Shown one piece after another: positions 8,285 to 14,925 of a stretch of DNA of 34,456 nt; the stretch's first letter is position 1; every line of letters starts with the position of its first letter. The DNA comes from Desulforamulus profundi (GTDB taxonomy: Bacteria > Bacillota_B > Desulfotomaculia > Desulfotomaculales > Desulfotomaculaceae): positions 1-34,456 of the forward strand of contig NZ_AWQQ01000024.1 of the NCBI RefSeq assembly GCF_002607855.1, given 5' to 3'. The notes beneath the pieces were generated by a model. That model saw nothing but the letters and a program-made list of their open reading frames with translations, ran no database searches and was not told the origin of the DNA. The position numbers and the translations under genes were made by a program.

Positions 8285-9471
8285 AAATAAGTGAACTCGT
8301 GAAAATGGCCCTGGTTAATATCCTTGGCAATAAAGTCCGGGCTTTTCTAACCGCCCTGGGTGTCATTGTCGGTGCGGCCACCATAATCCTGGTGGTGGCA
8401 GTGGGCAAGGGAGGGCAGGCCTCGGTGGCCCAGCAATTTGCCAAACTCAACGCCGGCACCATTTTTGTCATGTCCTCCCAAAGCGGCACCTATAAAAAGC
8501 CCCTGACCACCAAAGACGTGGCGGCCATCCGGGAAAAGGCCCCGGCGGTGGGGCAGGTTACCGTGCTGATTAACGGTAAGGCCGAGAGTAGCTTTAATAA
8601 CCGCGACTACCGGGGAGATGTCGTTGGGGTCTTCCCGGAGGCCCAGCCTTTGAACAATCTGAAAGTCCAAGCGGGTCGGTTTATCAGTCAGGATGACAAC
8701 AAGCAAAGGAATAAAGTTGTGGTGCTGGGATCAGAGGTAGCGAAAGAGTTATTTGGTGACGATACCGTGACGGCATTGAGCAGCACTGTAAAGGTACATC
8801 AACGTAATTTGAAAGTTGTCGGAGTGCTGGAGAGGTTGGGAGATGCCACCGGCGGGGTGAACTTTGATGAAAGTGCCATTGTGCCCTACGAAGTGGCTGA
8901 AAAGTACATCCTGGGGACTACCGTCTATCCCCGGATGGTGGCCCAGGCCAGAGACCTGGCCAGTGTGCCCGCAGCCATGAGCCAAATTGCCGGTGTCTTA
9001 AGGGAAACCCACCGCCTACGTGGGGATGACGATTTTTTCTTAAGGGATGCCGGCAGTAAATTAGCTGCCGCCCAGGATTCTGCCCGCACCATGTCCCTGA
9101 TGCTGGTTATCGTCGCCACCATCGTCCTGGTGGTGGGGGGTATCGGCATTATGAACGTAATGTTGGTTTCAGTGAAGGAGCGGACCAGAGAAATCGGCAT
9201 TTTAAAGGCCATCGGCGCCAGGAAAAAGGATATCCTGCTGCAATTCTTACTGGAGGCGGTTATCATCAGCCTGGCCGGTGGTATAGTGGGGGTGAGCCTG
9301 GGTCTACTGATGCTTCCTTTGATGAAATATGCCGGATTAAAGGCTATTCCAAGCACTCTGGGGGTAGTTCTGGGTATGGTTTTTTCGGTTGCTACCGGTA
9401 CCTTTTTTGGCTATTACCCGGCCAAGAAGGCAGCTGATCTAAGCCCGCTGGAAGCGTTAAGTTATGATTAG
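8281..9471 (+). CDS. MacB-like ABC permease (FtsX domain)
   Basis: 396 residues. The N-terminal membrane helix (FLTALGVIVGAATIILVVAVG), a large extracellular MacB_PCD domain (about 45-270), then three membrane helices of the FtsX domain (SLMLVIVATIVLVVGGIGIMN; AVIISLAGGIVGVSLGLLML; VVLGMVFSVATGTFFGYYPA) and the terminal PAKKAADLSPLEALSYD, which is diagnostic. The ATPase is a separate gene here, unlike MacB of Gram-negatives. Likely exports a peptide, lipid or drug; the substrate cannot be read from sequence. Confidence 0.93.
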   Translation: MKISELVKMALVNILGNKVRAFLTALGVIVGAATIILVVAVGKGGQASVAQQFAKLNAGTIFVMSSQSGTYKKPLTTKDVAAIREKAPAVGQVTVLINGKAESSFNNRDYRGDVVGVFPEAQPLNNLKVQAGRFISQDDNKQRNKVVVLGSEVAKELFGDDTVTALSSTVKVHQRNLKVVGVLERLGDATGGVNFDESAIVPYEVAEKYILGTTVYPRMVAQARDLASVPAAMSQIAGVLRETHRLRGDDDFFLRDAGSKLAAAQDSARTMSLMLVIVATIVLVVGGIGIMNVMLVSVKERTREIGILKAIGARKKDILLQFLLEAVIISLAGGIVGVSLGLLMLPLMKYAGLKAIPSTLGVVLGMVFSVATGTFFGYYPAKKAADLSPLEALSYD

Positions 9472-9509
9472 AGAATTGAATTGGCGATTTGGTAAACAAT
9501 TAAAAAATC

Positions 9510-9555
9510 TTGCAAATTAAGTTTTTTCTGATATAATTAAGTTAATACTTAATTA
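9510..9555 (+). promoter_or_regulatory. Promoter with overlapping palindromic operator of the ArsR-type gene
   Basis: TTGCAA (9510-9515), 16-bp spacer, TATAAT (9532-9537). A perfect palindrome at 9534-9555 (arms TAATTAAGT and ACTTAATTA, four-base centre) overlaps the -10 box and start site. AT-rich dyads of this size are typical ArsR/SmtB operators, so autorepression is likely. Confidence 0.75.
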
Positions 9556-9574
9556 GTTAGGCGGGGTAAAAACA

Positions 9575-10036
9575 GTGGAGCTTTTATCCATACTAAAAAT
9601 TCTCGGAGATGAAACACGCTTTAAAATACTGCAACTGCTCTTAACCAACGATTTTTGCGTGGGGGCCCTGGCCTACCGTCTGGGAATATCCGAAGCGGCT
9701 GTTTCCCAGCATATTCAGGTTTTAAGGAAAGGAGGCCTGCTCAAGGGGGAAAAGAGGGGTTACTGGACCCATTACTCCGTGGAAAGGGGCGTTTTAGTCC
9801 AGACGGCTGAGGCCCTGCGGGATCTGGCAGCCAGACCGGCGGCCTCGGAATATGTCTGCCAGCGGGAGTCGTTATCAGGAATTAATCGAGGAGAGGAGAT
9901 AAAGAAGATGTGTAAATGCAAATGTGAACACCCGGAAAAACTTCAGGGAAAACCCGGACAATGCAGCCAGCAACAAATTAAAGAATGTCACGGCGACCAG
10001 GAAAATCATTCCTGCGAGAACAAGGATAAAGAATAA
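9575..10036 (+). CDS. ArsR-family metal(loid)-responsive repressor with Cys/His-rich tail
   Basis: 153 residues. Residues 1-95 are a winged helix of the ArsR/SmtB type (LGDETRFKILQLLL, AYRLGISEAAVSQHIQVLRKGGLL, YWTHYSVE). A short linker leads to a tail starting MCKCKCEHPEK, with Cys-His pairs and CSQQQ, ECHGDQENHSCENK, which looks metal-binding. The GTG at 9575 follows GGCGGGG. Within the frame, ATG 9908 has its own GAGGAG nine bases upstream, so the 42-residue tail could also be made separately. It precedes permease genes and probably represses them and itself. Which metal(loid) is sensed is unknown. Confidence 0.85.
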   Translation: MELLSILKILGDETRFKILQLLLTNDFCVGALAYRLGISEAAVSQHIQVLRKGGLLKGEKRGYWTHYSVERGVLVQTAEALRDLAARPAASEYVCQRESLSGINRGEEIKKMCKCKCEHPEKLQGKPGQCSQQQIKECHGDQENHSCENKDKE

Positions 10037-10049
10037 GGCAAAAGTCAGA

Positions 10050-10074
10050 GGGCAGGCGCTTCTTCCTGCCCTTT
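10050..10074 (+). terminator. Hairpin after the ArsR-type gene
   Basis: GGGCAGG (10050-10056) pairs with CCTGCCC (10065-10071), followed by only TTTC. It may be a weak terminator or attenuator between the regulator and the permease genes. Confidence 0.5.
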
Positions 10075-10117
10075 CGTACTTTCATAATACATAGCACCGA
10101 TAAAGAGGTGATTAATT

Positions 10118-10594
10118 GTGAGTTTTACCACGGTTTTGTTTATTGTCACCTTCCTTTTGCTGGCCCTTTCTTGGAGCAGAGATAAGCAGAAAACCAAAAA
10201 GGCCCTGAAAATTGCCTGGAAGTCCTTCAGCAACCTGCTGCCTACCATGCTGGGTATTGTCGGCATGATGGGATTGGTGCTGGCGGTTCTGCCGCCGGAG
10301 GTTATCAAAACCATCTTCAGCGACCGGAGCATCCCGGGTCTCATCCTGGTTTCCCTGGTGGGTTCCATTACCCTCATGCCTGCCTTTGTGGCCTTCCCCC
10401 TGGCGGGGTCGCTTTTGCAGGCCGGGGCCGGTGTCACCGCTGTGGCCTGCTTTATTACCACCCTGATGATGGTGGGGCTCATCACCGCTCCGGCAGAAAT
10501 CAAATATTTCGGCAAGCCCTTTACCCTTAGCCGGAACGTTCTGGGCTTTGGTTTTGCTCTGGTCATCGGGCTTTTGATGGGAGTGCTGGTATGA
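10118..10594 (+). CDS. Permease, first half (DUF318/UPF0718-like)
   Basis: 158 residues with about four to five membrane segments. The motifs LPTMLGIVGMMGLVLAVLPPEVI, GSITLMPAFVAFPLAG and GLITAPAEIKYFG match the repeated unit of the DUF318 permease family (ArsP-like). Full members are about 300-350 residues; here the protein covers about half and the next gene the rest. GTG start with AGAGGTGA upstream. The stop overlaps the next start (ATGA). Both halves are intact, so this is likely a true two-subunit permease and not a frameshift. Confidence 0.75.
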   Translation: MSFTTVLFIVTFLLLALSWSRDKQKTKKALKIAWKSFSNLLPTMLGIVGMMGLVLAVLPPEVIKTIFSDRSIPGLILVSLVGSITLMPAFVAFPLAGSLLQAGAGVTAVACFITTLMMVGLITAPAEIKYFGKPFTLSRNVLGFGFALVIGLLMGVLV

Positions 10595-11142
10595 TAATGC
10601 GGGTTAGAAAATATGCCCTGTTTTTACTGGTAGTCCTGCTGGATCTGGGACTTCATCTGTCCGGTAGCGGCAAAGGGGCGGTGGCGGCCCAAACGGGCTT
10701 TGACTATCTGATAGAAATGCTCCTCTTTATCCCACCCATCATGGTTTTGGTGGGTCTGCTGGATGTCTGGGTGCCCCGCCACATGGTGGAGAAAAATGTG
10801 GGCCAGGGGTCGGGGCTAAAGGGAATTCTCATTTCTATACTGGTTGGGTCGGCGGCAGCGGGGCCTCTTTATGCCGGTTTCCCGGTGGCCGATGCTATGC
10901 TGAAAAAGGGCTGCCGTTTGGCCAATGCGGTCATCTTCCTCGGCACCTGGGCCACCATTAAAATCCCCATGATTATGATGGAAGTGCGGTTTGTGGGCTG
11001 GAAGTTTGCCCTGGTGCGACTTGCCCTGACGCTTCCTGCCATTATCACCACCGGCTTTGTGGTGGAAAAATTTGTGGAAAATTCTAACCCACCGAACCGC
11101 ACGGGACAACAAATTTCGGCAAAGGCTTGGGAAACAGTCTGA
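10591..11142 (+). CDS. Permease, second half (DUF318/UPF0718-like)
   Basis: 183 residues with about four membrane segments: FLLVVLLDLGLHLSG, FIPPIMVLVGLLDVWVP, SILVGSAAAGPLYAGFPVAD and the closing LALTLPAIITTGFVVEKF. GSAAAGPLYAGFPVA resembles the second repeat of DUF318 permeases. It starts at the ATG overlapping the previous stop. The C-terminus carries a polar tail. It is expected to pair with the upstream half to move a metal(loid) or thiol compound; this is inferred from the ArsR neighbour. Confidence 0.75.
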   Translation: MIMRVRKYALFLLVVLLDLGLHLSGSGKGAVAAQTGFDYLIEMLLFIPPIMVLVGLLDVWVPRHMVEKNVGQGSGLKGILISILVGSAAAGPLYAGFPVADAMLKKGCRLANAVIFLGTWATIKIPMIMMEVRFVGWKFALVRLALTLPAIITTGFVVEKFVENSNPPNRTGQQISAKAWETV

Positions 11143-11310
11143 CACGCCCAGGTTAATAGCCACCGTAGCCATTAAATTTGCGTTGTTTTGTTTAAAAATG
11201 GGAAGAATAAGGATTGCCGGAGACAACCATTAAATGTTATTATATTAGCAAATATTTATATTATCAATTAATATTAAGAACAATTAACCTTAAAACAGGA
11301 GGGACAAAGT

Positions 11311-11550
11311 ATGGAGATCAAAGTGCTGGGAACGGGGTGCCAGAATTGCAAGGCACTGGAGAAGGCGGTTAAAGAAGTTGTGGCGGAAATGAATTTACAG
11401 GCTAACGTGGAAAAAGTGGAGGAAATTGGCAAAATTGTGCAATACGGTGTTATGCTCACCCCCGGTCTGGTGATTAACGGCAAGGTAAAGGTTTCCGGCC
11501 GGGTGCCCAGCAAGGCGGACATTAAAAAGATGATCAGCGAAGAACAGTAA
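11311..11550 (+). CDS. Thioredoxin-like small redox protein (CxxC)
   Basis: 79 residues, the length of the TM0996/MTH895-type thioredoxin-fold family. MEIKVLGTGCQNCKALEKAV carries the CQNC redox motif (about residues 10-13), and LTPGLVINGKVKVSGRVPS is the cis-proline strand region. Strong AGGAGG upstream. It sits between the permease halves and the full permease; the same pair (CxxC protein plus permease) recurs in Firmicutes and archaea, so it probably delivers or reduces the substrate, perhaps a metal(loid)-thiol adduct. A long AT-rich 5' region (11235-11290) may hold an operator. Confidence 0.85.
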   Translation: MEIKVLGTGCQNCKALEKAVKEVVAEMNLQANVEKVEEIGKIVQYGVMLTPGLVINGKVKVSGRVPSKADIKKMISEEQ

Positions 11551-11603
11551 GGTTTGTTTAAGGGGCTGAAAAGCATAAGACGAACGGCGTGCCCGTTCGA
11601 GGA

Positions 11604-11640
11604 CAAGTCATCCTCCCAACCGGGGATGGCTTTTATTTTG
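11604..11640 (+). terminator. Terminator between the CxxC gene and the permease
   Basis: AAGTCATCC (11605-11613) pairs with GGATGGCTT (11624-11632, one G-T), followed by TTATTTT. A second hairpin just upstream (CGAACGG/CCGTTCG, 11581-11599) precedes it. Confidence 0.7.
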
Positions 11641-11659
11641 AAATTACCTGGTTCCTGTA

Positions 11660-11710
11660 TTGACACCCGGACGAGTCAGTATTAAACTATATTCAAATAT
11701 AATAATATAG
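11660..11710 (+). promoter_or_regulatory. Promoter and ArsR-type dyad of the second permease
   Basis: TTGACA at 11660-11665 with a weak -10 TAAACT 17 bp on. An inverted repeat CTATATT/AATATAG (11687-11710) overlaps the start site. Its AT-rich form resembles the arsR-upstream dyad (9534-9555) in composition but not sequence, so co-regulation is possible but not shown. Confidence 0.55.
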
Positions 11711-11745
11711 ATTGGCGGAACAACAATTACGGGAGAGTGATTACC

Positions 11746-12699
11746 ATGTTGCAGTCCTTTGCGGATTTGGTAGTGTACAACTGGCTGGGGTTAAAGCCCA
11801 AGACCCACCTGGCGGATTCCCTGAACTTCTTTATTTACGACACCATTAAGGTCATGCTGCTGCTGGCCACCATTATCTTTGTGGTGTCCATCATCCGCAG
11901 TTTCTTCCCGCCGGAAAAGACCAAGAAAATTTTAAGCCACAAGCGAACCTTTCTGGGCAACATCATGGCGGCCCTTTTGGGCATTGTAACCCCCTTTTGC
12001 TCCTGCTCGGCGGTGCCGCTCTTTATCGGCTTTATTGAGGCCGGCGTGCCCCTGGGGGTAACCTTTTCCTTCCTTATTTCCTCGCCAATGGTCAATGAGG
12101 TGGCCCTGATCATGCTCTGGGGCCTCTTTGGCTGGAAGATTGCCATGATTTATATCGCCACCGGTCTCACGGTGGCCATCATTGCGGGGATTGTCATCGG
12201 CAAGCTGAAACTGGAACACCTGGTGCAGCCCTATGTCTATGAAATTAAAATCGGCGGCACCGGGGCGGCGGACGGCAAAATGTCCTGGCAGGAGCGGGCC
12301 ACTTATGCTTTGAACTACACCAAACAAATCCTGAAAAAAGTGTGGATTTATGTGGTTATTGGTATTGCGGTAGGGGCCGGTATCCACGGCTATGCACCAG
12401 AAAACTTCCTGCTGCAGTACGCCGGTAAGGATAATCCCTTTGCGGTTCCCCTGGCGGTACTGATCGGGGTGCCCCTTTATTCTAACGTCGCCGGCACCAT
12501 CCCCATTGTGCAGGCCCTGATGAGCAAGGGCATGGGTATCGGCACCGCCCTGGCCTTTATGATGGCGGTCACCGCCCTGTCCCTGCCGGAGATGATTATT
12601 CTTAAACAGGTGCTGAAGGTGAAGCTCATTGCCATCTTTGCGGGCATTATGGCGGTGGCCATCATGATGGTAGGTTATCTGTTTAACGCCATTATTTAA
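11746..12699 (+). CDS. DUF318/ArsP-like permease (full length)
   Basis: 317 residues and eight or more membrane segments in two repeats. The diagnostic first-repeat motif TPFCSCSAVPLFIGFIEAGV has the CSCS cysteines, with SSPMVNEVALIMLWG after it; the second repeat has PLYSNVAGTIPIVQALMSKG and ALSLPEMIILKQVLK. ArsP members export trivalent organoarsenicals, and the family is otherwise called UPF0718. The ATG at 11746 is preferred, with GGGAGA nine bases upstream. Own promoter and dyad. With the CxxC protein it probably forms a metal(loid) efflux module. Confidence 0.85.
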   Translation: MLQSFADLVVYNWLGLKPKTHLADSLNFFIYDTIKVMLLLATIIFVVSIIRSFFPPEKTKKILSHKRTFLGNIMAALLGIVTPFCSCSAVPLFIGFIEAGVPLGVTFSFLISSPMVNEVALIMLWGLFGWKIAMIYIATGLTVAIIAGIVIGKLKLEHLVQPYVYEIKIGGTGAADGKMSWQERATYALNYTKQILKKVWIYVVIGIAVGAGIHGYAPENFLLQYAGKDNPFAVPLAVLIGVPLYSNVAGTIPIVQALMSKGMGIGTALAFMMAVTALSLPEMIILKQVLKVKLIAIFAGIMAVAIMMVGYLFNAII

Positions 12700-12762
12700 T
12701 GGGCTGTGACGTATGAAAAAATGCTCCAGGAACTGACAGAGCATGACAAACTTGGGTGTTTA

Positions 12763-12930
12763 AGGCTTTGATGTTGTCCACCACCGGGGCAAACTCGGTC
12801 CGGCGGATTTCATTGTATTCTTCATCATCGGGACCGTCCAGGGAAATAAAGACGGCATCCAGCCGCAGAGGGATAATTTTATACCCTTCCTCAGTGGACA
12901 GGAGCAGCGCCTCGGTTCCCTGCTCCCCCG
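12763..12930 (-). pseudogene. Radical SAM protein remnant
   Basis: On the minus strand the sequence reads LRLDAVFISLDGPDDEEYNE, then IRRTEFAPVVDNIKALN. This matches the middle of radical SAM domains (GLDAVFISLDGPDEEH...IR...F..V..NI..L). The CxxxCxxC cluster motif and both ends are absent. A degraded fragment; what gene it came from is not known. Confidence 0.55.
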
Positions 12931-13059
12931 GGAAAAGACTGAGGGGTATTTTTTGTGCAGAAGCAAACCACCTCTGCATAGAAATATACCAGGAAGTGGA
13001 AGCAGTGATAAAAATTTCTGCCCTGCGGAAGGAGTGTATCTGACTGAATTCTATCACAA

Positions 13060-13202
13060 AAGTAGATTGCAAGTTGGGAAATACAATTTCTCCATTCTTG
13101 GATTGGCATAGTCCACTTCTTAGAGATTGACTCGATCGCCAGGCAAATTATCTTTCTCAAAGCATCATCCGTAGGATAAGCAGTTTTGGTTTTCGTCTTT
13201 TT
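13060..13202 (-). pseudogene. IS256-family (mutator) transposase C-terminal remnant
   Basis: The minus strand reads AYPTDDALRKIICLAIESIS, then KKWTMPIQEWRNCISQLAIY and FCDRI. This is the C-terminal signature of IS256 transposases (P..ALRK..YLA....KKWT.....W...L.QLAI.F..R). Nothing of the catalytic DDE region remains. It lies beside the radical SAM fragment, so the interval 12.7-13.2 kb is a patch of decayed genes. Confidence 0.75.
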
Positions 13203-13333
13203 AAAATTTTCATTCGATAAATATTTCTAGCATCGACAAAAAATATCACTAGATTATTTAAGTTTCATCAGTATATTAATATCAATGCAAGATGTAAGAT
13301 CAGTATTATTATATCTTTTAAGGAGGGTTCCCT
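13203..13333. other. AT-rich upstream region of the macro-SGNH gene
   Basis: No gene. Very AT-rich; a start-proximal AAGGAGGG (13320-13327) is the ribosome binding site of the next gene. No confident -35/-10 pair was found. Confidence 0.4.
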
Positions 13334-14284
13334 ATGATTAATGTCATCCAGGCGGATATATCCCTGCTCGGTCTGCAGGATCGAGAAAAAAGCCAGGTCA
13401 TGCATGCCCAGGATTTTGGACTTCCGGAAGGGTCCCATGAGCAAAGAATCAGGGCGGTCACCGGGGAGGCCTGCAAGGCTGCGGAGTCCAGGGGTTTAAA
13501 ATCCCTGCTGCTGCCGGTGCTCAACTCAAGGGCGGAGGAGATATCCCCGGCTGCCGCTAGGGTGATGGTTTCAGAAGTAAGGAGATATTTGTCCCTGGGT
13601 TCCGGCATCGAGGAAGTGACCTTTGCTTTGCCTGATGAAAAAGGGGTACAGGCTTTTCAGGAGGTGGCGGGCAGGAAGAAAATTGTCTGCCTGGGGGACA
13701 GCATCACCTATGGCTATCCCGACGGTCCTCGCTTTTCCTGGGTGGCCGCTGTGGCAGAGGCCACCGGCCATCCTTTCATGAACCGGGGGATCAGCGGTGA
13801 AACCACCGGTCAAATGCTGGCCCGTTTTGACCGGGACGTTGCAGCGGAGGAACCGGCCTATGTCATCTTTGCCGGCGGCCATAACGACGGGTGGCTGGGC
13901 GTGTCCCTGGCGGAAGTGCAAGAAAATATCAGAAATGTTGTCAGACTGGCCTTTGACAACGGCATTTGTCCCATCCTGGCTTTACCCTCGCCGCTCAATA
14001 TCCGGCAGATGCTGCAGCACTATGAGGGTACCGGGGAAGAGGCCCGGCGGTATTTCGCCAAGCTGGAGCAAATCCGGCAATGGATCGACCGGTATGCCGG
14101 CGAAAGGGGTCTTTTGACCCTGGATTTCCATACGCCCCTGCTGGCCGGGGATTCAGGAGAAGGGGACGTCCGGTACCTGTTGGACGGTGGGCATCCAACC
14201 CACGAAGGCTACCGGTTATTAGGGGAAGCTGCCATCCGACAATTGACGGGCAGGTTGCATTTCGGTAAAGCGGAGTTGGCATAA
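13334..14284 (+). CDS. Degenerate macro domain fused to SGNH/GDSL hydrolase
   Basis: 316 residues. Residues about 115-310 are an SGNH hydrolase: block I VCLGDSITYG (Ser nucleophile), block II RGISGET (Gly), block III FAGGHND (Asn) and block V DGGHPTHEGY (Asp/His). Residues 1-112 resemble a macro (ADP-ribose-binding) domain in its outer parts: MINVIQADISLL at the start, and GLKSLLLPVLNSRAEEISPA, then VSEVRRYL and EEVTFALPDEKGVQAFQEV at the end. The inner N-A-x-x-G-G-G loop expected of active macro domains is missing, so ADP-ribose binding is doubtful. No signal peptide; probably cytosolic. It stands alone. Confidence 0.75.
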   Translation: MINVIQADISLLGLQDREKSQVMHAQDFGLPEGSHEQRIRAVTGEACKAAESRGLKSLLLPVLNSRAEEISPAAARVMVSEVRRYLSLGSGIEEVTFALPDEKGVQAFQEVAGRKKIVCLGDSITYGYPDGPRFSWVAAVAEATGHPFMNRGISGETTGQMLARFDRDVAAEEPAYVIFAGGHNDGWLGVSLAEVQENIRNVVRLAFDNGICPILALPSPLNIRQMLQHYEGTGEEARRYFAKLEQIRQWIDRYAGERGLLTLDFHTPLLAGDSGEGDVRYLLDGGHPTHEGYRLLGEAAIRQLTGRLHFGKAELA

Positions 14285-14320
14285 AAAGAAACATCAGGCA
14301 GGCCATCCCCCAAAACAAAA

Positions 14321-14343
14321 ACTCCCCTGGCTTCCAGGAGAGT
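14321..14343 (-). terminator. Terminator of the SWIM-protein gene
   Basis: ACTCCCCTGG and CCAGGAGAGT form a ten-pair hairpin with one mismatch and a three-base loop. Read on the minus strand it is followed by TTTTGTTTT. It sits just past the stop of the minus-strand gene and may also slow transcripts coming from the macro-SGNH gene. Confidence 0.75.
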
Positions 14344-14349
14344 TCGTTC

Positions 14350-14583
14350 CTATTCCAGATCTAAAACCTGCCGCAGTGCTAAAATATGACGACATTTGAA
14401 AGAGGGGTCCCGGCGGGAGCGCCAGCGAAAGGTACAGCAGTCGCAGCTGTTCAGCGTAGTGGTTAATTCCCAACGACAGTCGGCTTCCACAACCGAACCA
14501 CGGTCCGGGCCGGTTACATAAACCACCAGGTCGCCTACGGGGTAAGGTTCAAAAAGCTTTACCGGTAAGTTCTTGCCAGTCAA
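14350..14583 (-). CDS. Small SWIM zinc-finger protein
   Basis: 77 residues. The second half has the SWIM pattern CxC...CxH: CDC at about 47-49 and KCRHILALRQVL near the end, with the helix after the His. The N-terminal half (KLFEPYPVGDLVVYV) is a beta-rich segment. The start is TTG 14583, nine bases after AAAGGTGG; no nearby ATG is in frame. SWIM domains bind nucleic acid or protein partners; free-standing small SWIM proteins have no agreed role. It is convergent with the macro-SGNH gene. Confidence 0.7.
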   Translation of the reverse strand: MTGKNLPVKLFEPYPVGDLVVYVTGPDRGSVVEADCRWELTTTLNSCDCCTFRWRSRRDPSFKCRHILALRQVLDLE

Positions 14584-14693
14584 CGTAAATATCCACCTTT
14601 CTGATGTTCCATCTGTTTCTACCTATATAGTTTATGCAAGCAGATTCCGATTTCCTTCTTGGAAAAAAGTTTTCATTTCTGCCAGACAGGTCA

Positions 14694-14722
14694 TTGACTG
14701 GTGCAGTTCTTTATGTTAGTGT
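14694..14722 (+). promoter_or_regulatory. Probable trp operon promoter
   Basis: TTGACT at 14694-14699 and TAGTGT at 14717-14722 with a 17-bp spacer. The -10 is weak. It is well placed to start the leader about 10 bases before the first TRAP triplet. Confidence 0.5.
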
Positions 14723-14737
14723 AATTAATAATTGGTG

Positions 14738-14797
14738 TAGATTAGCCTAGACGAGATTAGCTAAATAGCAGAGTTGAGATTAGCTGAGAGCAGTGAG
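14738..14797 (+). promoter_or_regulatory. TRAP-binding site in the trp leader: eleven (G/U)AG triplets
   Basis: Triplets begin at 14738, 14743, 14748, 14753, 14758, 14766, 14771, 14776, 14781, 14786 and 14795: TAG,TAG,TAG,GAG,TAG,TAG,GAG,GAG,TAG,GAG,GAG. Spacers are two bases, except five after the fifth and six before the last (with a CAG between). This is the pattern bound by the 11-mer TRAP (MtrB) when tryptophan is plentiful. The last GAG and following CGG (14794-14800) can pair with CCG (14819-14821) and CTCA (14825-14828) as an antiterminator, so bound TRAP would favour the terminator. Confidence 0.85.
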
Positions 14798-14816
14798 CGG
14801 GATATATATGCGTATA

Positions 14817-14850
14817 AACCGTAGCTCATCTTTCGAGCTGCGGTTTTCTT
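14817..14850 (+). terminator. trp attenuator terminator
   Basis: AACCGTAGCTC (14817-14827) pairs with GAGCTGCGGTT (14835-14845, one T-G) over a seven-base loop, with a T tract TTTTCTT. Its 5' arm overlaps the antiterminator partner, as in TRAP-controlled trp leaders. Confidence 0.85.
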
Positions 14851-14925
14851 ATTTTCTTTAGCAGCGGGTGAAGCACCTGCCCGGTGCCAAGCGGACTTTA
14901 GCAAAATGATATGGAGGTGATTTTC

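Noticed and set aside
11932..12744. 270-codon minus-strand frame rich in His, Gln and Gly
   Set aside because: Antisense of the ArsP-like permease; the composition is that of a shadow of a hydrophobic protein.
12756..13043. Plus-strand 95-codon frame
   Set aside because: Opposite to recognisable radical SAM and IS256 fragments; no family and no ribosome binding site.
14701..14925. T-box or Trp-codon leader peptide for the trp operon
   Set aside because: No T-box core sequence and no short frame with Trp codons; the (G/U)AG triplets explain the leader better.
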